Shown: positions 1 to 7,986 of the stretch, in pieces
How positions within the stretch are numbered: position 1 is the stretch's first letter
Layout: each line of letters starts with the position of its first letter
Source: Chloroflexota bacterium
Lineage (GTDB): Bacteria > Chloroflexota > Anaerolineae > UBA1429
DNA length: 57,106 nucleotides
Reading direction: 5' to 3'
NCBI GenBank assembly: GCA_012728955.1
Contig: JAAYED010000074.1
Location: forward strand, 1-57,106
Notes under the pieces: generated by a model
What the model was told of the DNA's origin: nothing
Database searches by the model: none
The model's input: only the letters and a program-made list of their open reading frames with translations
Position numbers and translations under genes: made by a program

Positions 1-624
1 CCTCACCGGAGGCGTTATGTCACCCACCGGCACCACACCGGCGGGCCGCGGACGGAGGCGCAGCCACACGCCACAACCCACCGAAACCGATGCGAAGGTT
101 GCGGCACCCGGCGAGACGCTGGCCGGTGGCGGGCGGGATCAGATCCGCTTGCGGAACAGGCCGCCCGCTGCGGCCTCCGCCTGCAGGCCCCGGCGGCGTC
201 GGGAGATGCCAACTGCCCCGCAGCAAGCCGCCCCCCCCTGCCGCTCAGCCGTGCAGAGGGGCGCGGCGGGCCGCGGCACACCGCAACAGATGCGAAGGTT
301 GCAGTGCCGGGCGAGAGTCTGGCGAGTGGCGGGCGGGATCAGATCCGCCTGCGGAACAGGCCGCCCGCTGGGTCCTCCCCCCGTCAACGGTGGCGCCGGC
401 GGCTTTTACCAATGCCAACCGCTCAGGCGCCGTGCAGGCGGCGGCATCGGGAGATGCCAACTGCCTCGCAGCAAGCCGCCCCCCTGCCGCTTAGCCGTGC
501 AGAGGCGCGCTGGGCCGCGGTCGGAGGCGCAGCGGCGCAGGGAGCAGCGCACGCTGCAGCGCAGAACCTCGCGCGCAGCGACGGCGCGAGGATGTTACCC
601 CCGCGCCGCCGCCCGCTCACGCCC
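1..624. repeat. Gene-free GC-rich spacer with a diverged ~200-bp direct duplication
   Basis: I see no credible gene here. A segment starting at 89 (GATGCGAAGGTTGC) recurs at 289, exactly 200 bp later, and the two copies stay clearly alignable for about 82 bp. A further block starting at 203 (GAGATGCCAACTGCC) recurs at 451, so the second copy carries about 48 extra bases. A shorter element (GGGCCGCGG.CGGAGGCGCAGC) occurs near 43 and again near 515. The downstream part, before the end of the VIT gene at 625, shows no clear terminator. Confidence 0.7.
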
Positions 625-3156
625 TCAGCGCAGCTCGACCCGCAGCAGGGGCGCCGCCGTTGCCCAGGCCCCCTGCGGATCCTGCAACACCAGCTGCAGT
701 GACTGCCCCGCCCCACAGGACAGCGCGATGCGCACGCTGCCGCCCAGCGCCAGCACCTCGCGCAGCACCAGCTCCTGCACCAGCGCGCCATCCACCAGCA
801 GCAGCAGCCGCAGCTCCGCGGAGATGCTGCTCAAAGGCTGCCCCTCGGGGAGCAGCAGGGTCAGCCACCGCCAGCGCCCCTCCTCACGGCAGGTGCGCTC
901 CAGCAGCAGGCACTGGCCCCGCTGGTCGATGGTGGGCCGGCCCTCGTAGCGGATCTGCCGCTGGTCCGCGTCCCCCTCCACCGGCTCGCGCAGCGCCTCG
1001 CGCGCGGCACCAAGCGGAGCACCCGGATGGGGCCTGCTCTTGTGCATGCGATCCAGCAGCGTGGGCCGGCGGGCGCTGCCCTGGTCCTGCACCGCATTTG
1101 CCATCGGCCGCGGGGACATGGGCGACGCCATCGTTCTCAACTGCATCGAGCCGGGCATCTCCTCCCAGCCCGCCGGCAGGGCGCTGCCCACCTCCACGGT
1201 GCCCTCCACCGGCACGCCCCGCTCCTGCCGCACCGCCACAAACCCGGTGTGGGAGCAGAGCAACCCATAGCGCAGCGCCTCGGCCACCAGCAGCGGCTCC
1301 ACGGCGCTCCGCGCCAGCCCCTGATTCTCGGAATAGAGCGGCTGGCGCCCCTCGCCCGGTGCCCCGGGACCGTACCCCAATCGCTCCAGCTCACGGCGCT
1401 CCTCCGCTGCCGACAGGCGCCGTTCCAGCAGGCGCTCCAGCCCCAGCACCCGATAGGCCCCGAACACGGCCCGCAGCGCCCCCGCCAGATCGCCGGCGGC
1501 GCTGACGACCATCGCAGAGGAGGGCACCACGCTTCCATCGGCGGCCAGCAGCGCGATGCTGAGCGGTTCGGATCCCCCGGTGGGCACCCGACCCACCACC
1601 CACTGGGCCCGAGTGGCCGTAAGATCGCCCAGATCCAGCGCACTCCAGCCCTGGCGCGGGCTGGGCGCCAGCGCCGCGGCCCCGGTGGGCCCCTCCAGGC
1701 CCTCCCGATCCACCGCCAGGCGCAGCCCCGTGGCCAGCGGCAGCGCCCAGCCCTCCACGATCTCCAGCAGCGCCCCCTGCAGGTCGGCCTGCTCCGGGTC
1801 GCTGGAGAGAAAGCGGGCCACGCCGCCGCCCAGCGCCGCCAGTTGATGGGTGAGGTAGGCGTTGGGCGAGGCGTCGATGCACAGCACGCTGATGCGCCGC
1901 CGCGCCGCCTGGCGCGCCTCCCCCTCCACCAGCGCCAGGATCCGCGCATCGTCGGAAACCTGGGCGTCGGTGATGATCAGGATGTGCCGGCTGACCTCGC
2001 CCCGCGTGGTGCGCTGTGCCAGGGCCTGCTCCAGCGCGACGCCCAGCTCGGTGCCGCCCATGTCCGATCCCGCCTGCAAGAAGGCCTGCGCCCGCTCCAC
2101 CGTCTGGCCATCGAGCCGCTCCGGCTGGCTGTGCATCCAGCGGCAGCGATGGTCGAACACCGCCAGGTTGTAACGATCGCCGGGCTGCAGGCTCCCCAGC
2201 AGGTGCATGGCCGCCCGGTCGGCCGCTGCAACCTTGGATCCACCCATGGATCCCGAATGGTCCACCAGCACGATGGCCTCGCGCGGCAGCACCGGCAGCC
2301 CCTCCCGCTGCAGCGGCGGGGTCACCAGGGCGGCCAGATAGGTGCTGGCCGGATCCTCGGTAGACGGGGCCGTCCACACCTGCAGCGTGGGACGGGTGAG
2401 GTCCTCATCGGCGGGCTGGGCGGGATCCCAGCGCAGCACGCAATCGCGATCGGGGATCAGCTCGCCCGCCGCGAGACGCACCCGCCGGTGCCCATCCTCC
2501 TGACTGGAGACCAGCCCGTGGGTGCCGCTGCTGATGTTGCCTCCGGAGGTGATCAGGTCCAGCGCGAAACGGTGCCCCGGATCCCGATACAGCGCCAGGG
2601 GCTGGGCGTCGCGGCGACTGCCCCGCTCGTCGCGGCGGACATAGCGGGGGGCCGTGGTCAGCGGGATGCGCAGCGTCCAGCCGAGGCCCTCGGGGGCGGC
2701 CAGCAGCAGACAGGTGGTCTCCACCACCACATCCTGATCGGGCTGCAGACCGGTGACCCGCAGGGTGAACACGTCCGGCGACTCACGGGTGGTGAGCGCC
2801 GCCTGCCGACCCTCGCGCCGGGCCCGCTCATAGTCATGCTCGGCCTCCTGACGCTCCTTGAGCTCGGAGATGATCTCCACGCTGCCAAAGGTCACCACCA
2901 CGCGGCGCACGGCGGCGTCCCCGGGCAGGGGAAAGCGGTAGACCGCCTCCAGCACGCGATCGCACTGGGCGCGGGTGTAGCCAAAGGTGTGGGTGAGGGT
3001 CAGCTCGGCCAGGGGACCCTCCCAGCGGCCGTTGACGGTGCTGCGGCGCAGCGGCACCAGCGCCAGGGGCGCACGCTCCTCCTGGGGACCGGGCAGCGGC
3101 TCCAGGACGGCCACGCCCGCCGGCGCGGCATTGGCATAGTTGTTGGGATTCAGCAT
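625..3156 (-). CDS. VIT domain and von Willebrand factor A domain protein
   Basis: An 843-residue protein. The VIT (vault / inter-alpha-trypsin) domain lies at about residues 40-170. A vWA domain follows at about 293-470 with an intact metal-ion MIDAS motif, D299-x-S301-x-S303 (DHSGS). The remaining 350 residues are less conserved and include a small C-terminal beta-rich part. No signal peptide or membrane segment is apparent, so it is probably cytoplasmic, although many VIT/vWA proteins are surface-associated. The start ATG at 3156 is chosen because it has a GGGAGG site 9 nt upstream and overlaps the stop of the upstream XRE gene (ATGCTGA), implying translational coupling. The open frame continues to 3927 but that extension merely overlaps the XRE gene. 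Ligand and partner are unknown. Confidence 0.93.
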   Translation of the reverse strand: MLNPNNYANAAPAGVAVLEPLPGPQEERAPLALVPLRRSTVNGRWEGPLAELTLTHTFGYTRAQCDRVLEAVYRFPLPGDAAVRRVVVTFGSVEIISELKERQEAEHDYERARREGRQAALTTRESPDVFTLRVTGLQPDQDVVVETTCLLLAAPEGLGWTLRIPLTTAPRYVRRDERGSRRDAQPLALYRDPGHRFALDLITSGGNISSGTHGLVSSQEDGHRRVRLAAGELIPDRDCVLRWDPAQPADEDLTRPTLQVWTAPSTEDPASTYLAALVTPPLQREGLPVLPREAIVLVDHSGSMGGSKVAAADRAAMHLLGSLQPGDRYNLAVFDHRCRWMHSQPERLDGQTVERAQAFLQAGSDMGGTELGVALEQALAQRTTRGEVSRHILIITDAQVSDDARILALVEGEARQAARRRISVLCIDASPNAYLTHQLAALGGGVARFLSSDPEQADLQGALLEIVEGWALPLATGLRLAVDREGLEGPTGAAALAPSPRQGWSALDLGDLTATRAQWVVGRVPTGGSEPLSIALLAADGSVVPSSAMVVSAAGDLAGALRAVFGAYRVLGLERLLERRLSAAEERRELERLGYGPGAPGEGRQPLYSENQGLARSAVEPLLVAEALRYGLLCSHTGFVAVRQERGVPVEGTVEVGSALPAGWEEMPGSMQLRTMASPMSPRPMANAVQDQGSARRPTLLDRMHKSRPHPGAPLGAAREALREPVEGDADQRQIRYEGRPTIDQRGQCLLLERTCREEGRWRWLTLLLPEGQPLSSISAELRLLLLVDGALVQELVLREVLALGGSVRIALSCGAGQSLQLVLQDPQGAWATAAPLLRVELR

Positions 3157-3875
3157 GAACGACCTCCCTGTGGAACAGAATCGGTGCGAGTGAGGCGCTC
3201 CTGCAGCCAACGCAGGAGGCCGAGAAAGGTATCTTGATCGGCGAGGGGCAGCGCCCCCCAATGGGCCAGCACCGGCAGGAGTGCCGCCCGCAGGCGGGGA
3301 TCCGGCAGGGGCAGATCGCGCAGCGCCAGCGCCGGCTCTGCCGCCGGGGGCTCGGAGGCAGCCCCCAGTGCGGTGCGCAGCGGACCGGCCGCGGCGGGGG
3401 CCAGGGCACGGTCTGCAACGCCCGGCGTGCCCCCCCGGGCGGGCGGCTCGCCAATGGCATGCCCCGCCGTCCGGGAACAAGGATCGGACGCCAGCGCGAC
3501 GGCGGCGTAGAGCGGCGCGCGAGGGCCACCCTGCTCCGCCGACGGCGCGGCGACCGACGGCACGGCGACCGACGGCGCGGCGGTGAGATAGCCCGCGGCG
3601 TCCATCAGCGCGGTGAGGATCTGCTGCGCCAGCGGCGCGGGATCGGCCTCTGGAAAGGCTGCGGCCAGCGCGCTGGCGAGCTTGCCCATGATGGCCGCCG
3701 AGGGTACCACCGGGCGCCCGAGATCGTCGTGCCCGCGCTCGATGGTGCGCACATAGGTGGCGGAGACATCCGCCAGCTCGGCGAGGCGCTGGCGGGAGAG
3801 GCCGGCGGCCTGGCGCCAGTGGGCGAGCACGGCGGCGGTGGCGGGCGGCGCCGGCAGAGGGGCAGATGAGCACAT
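3150..3875 (-). CDS. XRE-family helix-turn-helix regulator
   Basis: A 241-residue protein. An N-terminal XRE/Cro-type helix-turn-helix spans about residues 14-75 (VLAHWRQAAGLSRQRLAEL, then the recognition helix region SATYVRTIERG). The central part is Ala/Pro-rich low complexity, including SVAVPSVAAPS-like repeats. The C-terminal ~45 residues form a probable helical module with a WxxERLTR-like end. ATG 3875 has a GGGAGG site and lies about 32 nt inside the transcript predicted from the promoter at 3915-3943. Its stop overlaps the VIT/vWA start, so both are made from one mRNA. The dyad that straddles its own promoter suggests autoregulation; this is inference. Confidence 0.88.
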   Translation of the reverse strand: MCSSAPLPAPPATAAVLAHWRQAAGLSRQRLAELADVSATYVRTIERGHDDLGRPVVPSAAIMGKLASALAAAFPEADPAPLAQQILTALMDAAGYLTAAPSVAVPSVAAPSAEQGGPRAPLYAAVALASDPCSRTAGHAIGEPPARGGTPGVADRALAPAAAGPLRTALGAASEPPAAEPALALRDLPLPDPRLRAALLPVLAHWGALPLADQDTFLGLLRWLQERLTRTDSVPQGGRSC

Positions 3876-3891
3876 GGCGAACCTCCCTGGG

Positions 3892-3943
3892 ACACTCAAC
3901 AGAATTCTGCGCACAGCATACACACAATTCTGTTGATTGTCAA
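3892..3943 (-). promoter_or_regulatory. Promoter and 15-bp inverted-repeat operator of the XRE-VIT/vWA operon
   Basis: On the minus strand a TTGACA -35 (3938-3943) is followed by a 17-bp spacer and a TATGCT -10 (3915-3920). An inverted repeat has arms at 3892-3906 and 3926-3940 (ACAMTCAACAGAATT and its complement), matching at 14 of 15 positions; the inner 10 bp (CAACAGAATT) are perfect. One arm covers part of the -35 and spacer, the other covers roughly +2 to +16. A related half-site, AACAGAAT, lies at 3174-3181 near the VIT gene start. Confidence 0.8.
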
Positions 3944-5219
3944 GGGGGGGGAGGAGGACATGAGCGCAGAGCCGGGGCTGTGAGCCCCGGGCTCGGCGGC
4001 GGGAGAGGCCGGAGAAGTGCCGCGCCCGGGCGCGGAGCAACTCACCCGCTGGGACCGCTCCGCCCGCGGAGGCGACCCCGCAGGCGCCGGAACCTGCTCC
4101 AGAGTGTGGGCCGCTCGAGGCGTGCCGCTCGCCGGTGCGGACCGTGGCTGCCGCACCGCCGCGCCCGCCACCGCACTACCCTCCGCGTACGCACCGCCCG
4201 CGGAAGGCACCACGCAGACACAAGTCGCGGGCTTGGCGGCGTGAGGCGCCGAAGGCGATCCGTTCCATGGACCAGAGCATGAGTGCCGTAGCAACCCGCC
4301 TGCGAACGCACCGCCCGCCGATGCGCCCGAGGGTCATCTGGCAGAGTATGGCAACCCATAGTGCAGACCCACACCGCCCGAAGCCACGCCGCAGTCACAG
4401 ATGCCGGCTCGACAGCGTGAGGCGCTCGAGGCGAGGCATCCTGCGCCGCGGACCGTGACTGCGACCGCGACCCGCCCGCCAATGCACAACCCGCCACGCC
4501 CGGGCCACACCGCCCGCGGAAGGCACCACGCAGGCGCAGGAGCGGGCTCGGCGGCGTGAGCTGCTCGAGGCGTGCCCCTCGCCGGCGCGGACCATGGCGC
4601 CGCAGCGCCGCATGCGTCCACCGGACTGCCCGCCACGCCCGCACGGCCCGCGGAACGCACCCCGCAGGCGCCGGAGCCTGCTCCAGTTGTTGGGCGCCGG
4701 AAGCGTGCCGCTCGCCGGTGCGGACCGTGGCTGCCACAGCGGTCCCGCTCACCCATGCACAACCCGCCACGCCCACACCGCCGGAAGCCACCTAGCGGGC
4801 GCAGGAGCGGGCTCGGCGGCGCGAGGCGCCGGAGACGGGCCGCTCGCCGGCGCGGAGCAACCCTGCCGCTGCAGGCGCCGGAGCCTGCTCCAGAGCGTGA
4901 GACGCCGGAGGCGTGCCGGACGCCAGTGCGGACCGTGGCTGCCACAGCGACTCCGCTCGGCTCTCCCCTGCCCACGCCCCCCCGGGTCCGCTCCGCCCGC
5001 GGAACGCACCACGCAGGCACAAGTGGCGGGCTCGGCGGCGTGAGGCGCTCGAGGGGTGCCGGACGCCGAGGCGGACCGTGACTGATACAGCGCCACCCTC
5101 GGCTCTCCCCTGCCCGCGCAGGCGCACGCGCGGTCCGCGAAAGGCACCACGCAGGCACAAGTGGCGGGCTCCAGAGTGTGGGCCGCCCGAGGGGTTCCCC
5201 TCGCTCTGCGCCCCGCCGT
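3944..5219. repeat. Gene-free spacer made of diverged ~140-bp repeats
   Basis: No gene is convincing here. The element GTGCGGACCGTGGCTG and close variants begin near 4135, 4447, 4586, 4719, 4926 and 5070, so the intervals are about 140 bp or multiples. A second recurring element, GGCACCACGCAGGCACAAG followed by GGCGGGCTCGGCGGCGTGAG, occurs near 4205, 4520, 5005 and 5143. The copies are substituted and rearranged, so this is an old locally duplicated array. Confidence 0.75.
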
Positions 5220-5247
5220 TTGACACCGGCTCCGCTCCGCCTATGCT
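5220..5247 (+). promoter_or_regulatory. Sigma70-like promoter of the ABC-2 transporter genes
   Basis: TTGACA at 5220-5225, a 16-bp spacer and TATGCT at 5242-5247, about 60 nt before the ATPase start. It is the only good promoter-like pair in the spacer on this strand. Confidence 0.65.
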
Positions 5248-5310
5248 TGCGGCCACGCACCACACCGTCCCGGCGGTGCGCGTCGGCGGCAGGAGGCGGC
5301 AGGAGGCTGC

Positions 5311-6183
5311 ATGAACGTCATCCAGGTGGAGCACCTCACCAAATTCTATGGCCAGGCCCGCGGCATCCTCGACCTCTCTTTCGACGTCCACGAGGGCGAG
5401 GTCTTTGGCTTTATCGGCCCCAACGGCGCCGGCAAGTCCACCACCATCCGTCTGCTGCTCTCGCTGATCTATCCCACCTCGGGCAGCGCCACCATTTTCG
5501 GCCGCGACTGCATCGCCCACGGCGCCGAGCTCCGCCAGGACATCGGCTATCTACCCTCGGAGGTCTTTTACTATGAGGGCATGCGCGTGGGCGATCTGCT
5601 CCACTATGCCGCCTCTTTTTACCGGCGCGACTGCCGCCAGCGCCTGCGCGAGCTCTCCGAGCTGATGGAGCTGGATCTCTCGCGGCGGGTGGACGACCTC
5701 TCCTACGGCAATCGCAAAAAGGTGGGCATCGTGCAGGGGCTGCTGCACTCTCCCCGGCTGATCATCCTGGACGAGCCCACGGCGGGCCTCGATCCCCTCA
5801 TGCAGCGCACCTTTTTCGATCTGATCCGTCAGGAAAACCAGCGCGGCGCCACGGTGTTCTTTTCCTCTCACATCCTCAGCGAGGTCCAGCGCCTGTGCAG
5901 CCGGGTGGCGATCATCAAAGAGGGGCGGCTCATCGACCTGCAGGACATCCGTACGCTGCAGCGGGATAACTATAAAAAGATCCACCTCGTGGCCCCGGGT
6001 GTGGACCCGGAGCGGCTGCAGGTGGAGGGGGTGACGGGGCTGCAGGCCGGCGCCGACGGGCTGACGCTCAACTTTCGCGGCGATATCAACCGGCTCACGG
6101 GGCTGATCGCCTCGCTGCCGGTGAGCGATCTCACCATCGAGGACCTCTCGCTGGAAGAGATCTTTATGCACTATTACCAGTGA
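5311..6183 (+). CDS. ABC-2 type transporter ATP-binding protein
   Basis: A 290-residue nucleotide-binding subunit. Walker A is GPNGAGKST at residues 36-44, the signature motif is LSYGN (130-134, in place of LSGGQ), and Walker B is LIILDEP (150-156). The H-loop is in SSHILSE. The Q-loop region reads GYLPSE, as usual in the ABC-2 subfamily. It ends with the short regulatory C-terminal domain typical of CcmA/NatA-like ATPases. ATG 5311 follows two AGGAGG sites. It precedes two permease genes, so the complex is probably one ATPase dimer with a permease heterodimer. The substrate cannot be told; drug, lipid or peptide export are all possible. Confidence 0.93.
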   Translation: MNVIQVEHLTKFYGQARGILDLSFDVHEGEVFGFIGPNGAGKSTTIRLLLSLIYPTSGSATIFGRDCIAHGAELRQDIGYLPSEVFYYEGMRVGDLLHYAASFYRRDCRQRLRELSELMELDLSRRVDDLSYGNRKKVGIVQGLLHSPRLIILDEPTAGLDPLMQRTFFDLIRQENQRGATVFFSSHILSEVQRLCSRVAIIKEGRLIDLQDIRTLQRDNYKKIHLVAPGVDPERLQVEGVTGLQAGADGLTLNFRGDINRLTGLIASLPVSDLTIEDLSLEEIFMHYYQ

Positions 6184-6992
6184 GCGCCATGAACATCTTT
6201 CGGCACGAGTTCAAGGCGCGGGTGCCTTCCGCGCTGATCTGGTCGCTGGCCAACGGGCTGCTGGTGATGGCATTCATGTCGCTGTACGCCTCCTTTGCCT
6301 CCGAGGCGGCCGCCATGGAGGAGCTGCTCTCGTCGATGCCCCGCGAGCTGCTGATCGCCTTTGGCATCACCAACATGGATCTCACCACTCCGCTGGGATA
6401 TTTTGCGCTGCTGTTTGTGTTCGTCCAGCTCTGCCTGGGGATCCAGGGGGCCAACTATGGGCTGGGGCTCGTCTCGCGGGAAGAGACCGAGCTCACCGCC
6501 GATTTCCTGCTGACCCGGCCGGTGACGCGGGTACGCCTGATGACGCAAAAGCTGCTGGCGGCCAGCGCGGCGCTGTGGATTACCGCCCTGGTGGTGACCA
6601 TCGGCAGCCTGGCGGCGGTGGCGCTCTTTCGCGACGGCGCAGCCGTCCCGCCGCGCCCGCTGGCGGCGCTGCTGCTGAGCGTGCCCCTCTTTCAGCACGT
6701 GTTCCTCGCGCTGGGGCTGGTGCTCTCGCTGCTGATGCACCGGGTGCGCAGTGTGCCGCCCCTCTCGCTGGCGCTGGTGTTTGCCCTGTACCTGCTCAAC
6801 GCCTTTGGCGCCCTGGTGGGCGAGCGGGGGCTGGAGGTGCTCTCGCCCTTTCGCCATTGGAGCCCCGCCGAGATCGTGGCCCGCGGCGGATGGGAGTGGC
6901 CGCTGGTGGCCATCAGCCTCGCCGCCACGGCGGTGGCCATCCCGCTGGCCTATCGGCTCTATGCCCGGCGCGACATCCGCGGGGCGGCCTAG
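6180..6992 (+). CDS. ABC-2 type transporter permease, first subunit
   Basis: A 270-residue integral membrane protein with about six hydrophobic segments and the ABC-2 pattern: a short cytoplasmic N-terminus, then a cytoplasmic loop ending TADFLLTRPVTRVRL, which resembles the coupling region of this family. GTG 6180 overlaps the ATPase stop (GTGA), implying coupled translation; an in-frame ATG at 6189 is an equally possible start. It is about 25 % similar by eye to the next gene, its probable partner. Confidence 0.88.
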   Translation: MSAMNIFRHEFKARVPSALIWSLANGLLVMAFMSLYASFASEAAAMEELLSSMPRELLIAFGITNMDLTTPLGYFALLFVFVQLCLGIQGANYGLGLVSREETELTADFLLTRPVTRVRLMTQKLLAASAALWITALVVTIGSLAAVALFRDGAAVPPRPLAALLLSVPLFQHVFLALGLVLSLLMHRVRSVPPLSLALVFALYLLNAFGALVGERGLEVLSPFRHWSPAEIVARGGWEWPLVAISLAATAVAIPLAYRLYARRDIRGAA

Positions 6993-7001
6993 GGGGTCGG
7001 C

Positions 7002-7796
7002 ATGCGCATCCTGATGCACGAGCTGCGCCGCAACGCCAAATCGCTGCTCACCTGGAGCGGCATCCTGATGCTGTTTGTGGTGGTGGGGTTCGCCAAGTTC
7101 TCGGCCTGGTACGGGAATCCCGAGATGCTGGCCATGCTGGATGCCATGCCGCCGGCCATGCTCTCGGCCCTGAGCCTGCGGGCATTCAACCTGACGACCG
7201 TGACGGGCTTTTTCGGGGTGATGGCCGCCTATTACGCCCTGCTGCTGGCCATCGCTGCGGTGCTGTGGGGCAGCGACGTGCTGGCCCGGGAGGAGCGGGA
7301 GCGCACCGCGGAGTTTACGCTGACGTTGCCCGTCACCCGGGGGCGGCTGCTCACCGCCAAGCTGGCGGCGGTGGTCCTCTGCGCGCTGGTGCTGAACGGC
7401 GTGGCCTGGGGCGCCACGCTGCTGGGCGCCCGGGGATATGCCCCCGAGCCCGCACTGGCCCCCTTTGTCACCCGCACCATGCTGGCCCTCCTGATGCTGC
7501 AGGGGATCTTTGTCTCTGTCGGCATCTGCCTGGCAGCCGTGCTGCCCAGGCCCCGGCGCACGGTCTCGGCGGCGGTGGGCGTGCTGCTGGGCACCTATTT
7601 CGTGTCGGTGATCGCCGGGCTGGATGCGCGGGTGGACTGGCTCAAGTACCTCACGCCCTTTCGTTATGTCGATGCCGGCGTGCTGCTGCGGCAGGGGGCC
7701 CTGCCCCCTGTCTACCGCTGGATCTCGGCGGCGCTGATCGTGACCCTGCTGGCCGCCACGTACCTCACCTACCAGCGGCGGGACCTGCACCTCTAG
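7002..7796 (+). CDS. ABC-2 type transporter permease, second subunit
   Basis: A 264-residue protein with about six membrane segments. The loop TAEFTLTLPVTRGRLLTAKL is the counterpart of TADFLLTRPVTRVRLMTQKL in the upstream permease, so the two genes arose by duplication and probably form a heterodimer. It starts 9 nt after the upstream stop, with a GGGGG-type ribosome site, and ends the operon. Export substrate unknown. Confidence 0.88.
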   Translation: MRILMHELRRNAKSLLTWSGILMLFVVVGFAKFSAWYGNPEMLAMLDAMPPAMLSALSLRAFNLTTVTGFFGVMAAYYALLLAIAAVLWGSDVLAREERERTAEFTLTLPVTRGRLLTAKLAAVVLCALVLNGVAWGATLLGARGYAPEPALAPFVTRTMLALLMLQGIFVSVGICLAAVLPRPRRTVSAAVGVLLGTYFVSVIAGLDARVDWLKYLTPFRYVDAGVLLRQGALPPVYRWISAALIVTLLAATYLTYQRRDLHL

Positions 7797-7888
7797 CGAC
7801 ACGGCAGTTGGCGGCACGCGGCGACAACCATCGCTCGAGCGGTGGCGACATTTCACCCTGCGACGGAATCTGTCGCGGCAGTCTGCAC

Positions 7889-7917
7889 TTGACACGCCAT
7901 TACAAATAGGCTAGCCT
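7889..7917 (+). promoter_or_regulatory. Promoter of the DUF262 gene
   Basis: TTGACA at 7889-7894, a 17-bp spacer and TAGCCT at 7912-7917, 70 nt before the start codon. The surrounding 190-bp gap is less GC-rich than the other spacers. Confidence 0.65.
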
Positions 7918-7986
7918 GTCGCACCAACAAACGCCACTGTTCAAGTCGCCCATGCCACCACCTTTCAAGAACCTGGAGTCCCGCCC

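Noticed and set aside
3157-3927. N-terminal extension of the VIT/vWA protein
   Set aside because: It would overlap the whole XRE gene in another frame; the ATG at 3156 has a strong ribosome site.
4042-5263. Several open frames in the 4-5.2 kb spacer
   Set aside because: Frames follow the repeat period, are Arg/Ala/Pro-rich on both strands and have no ribosome sites.
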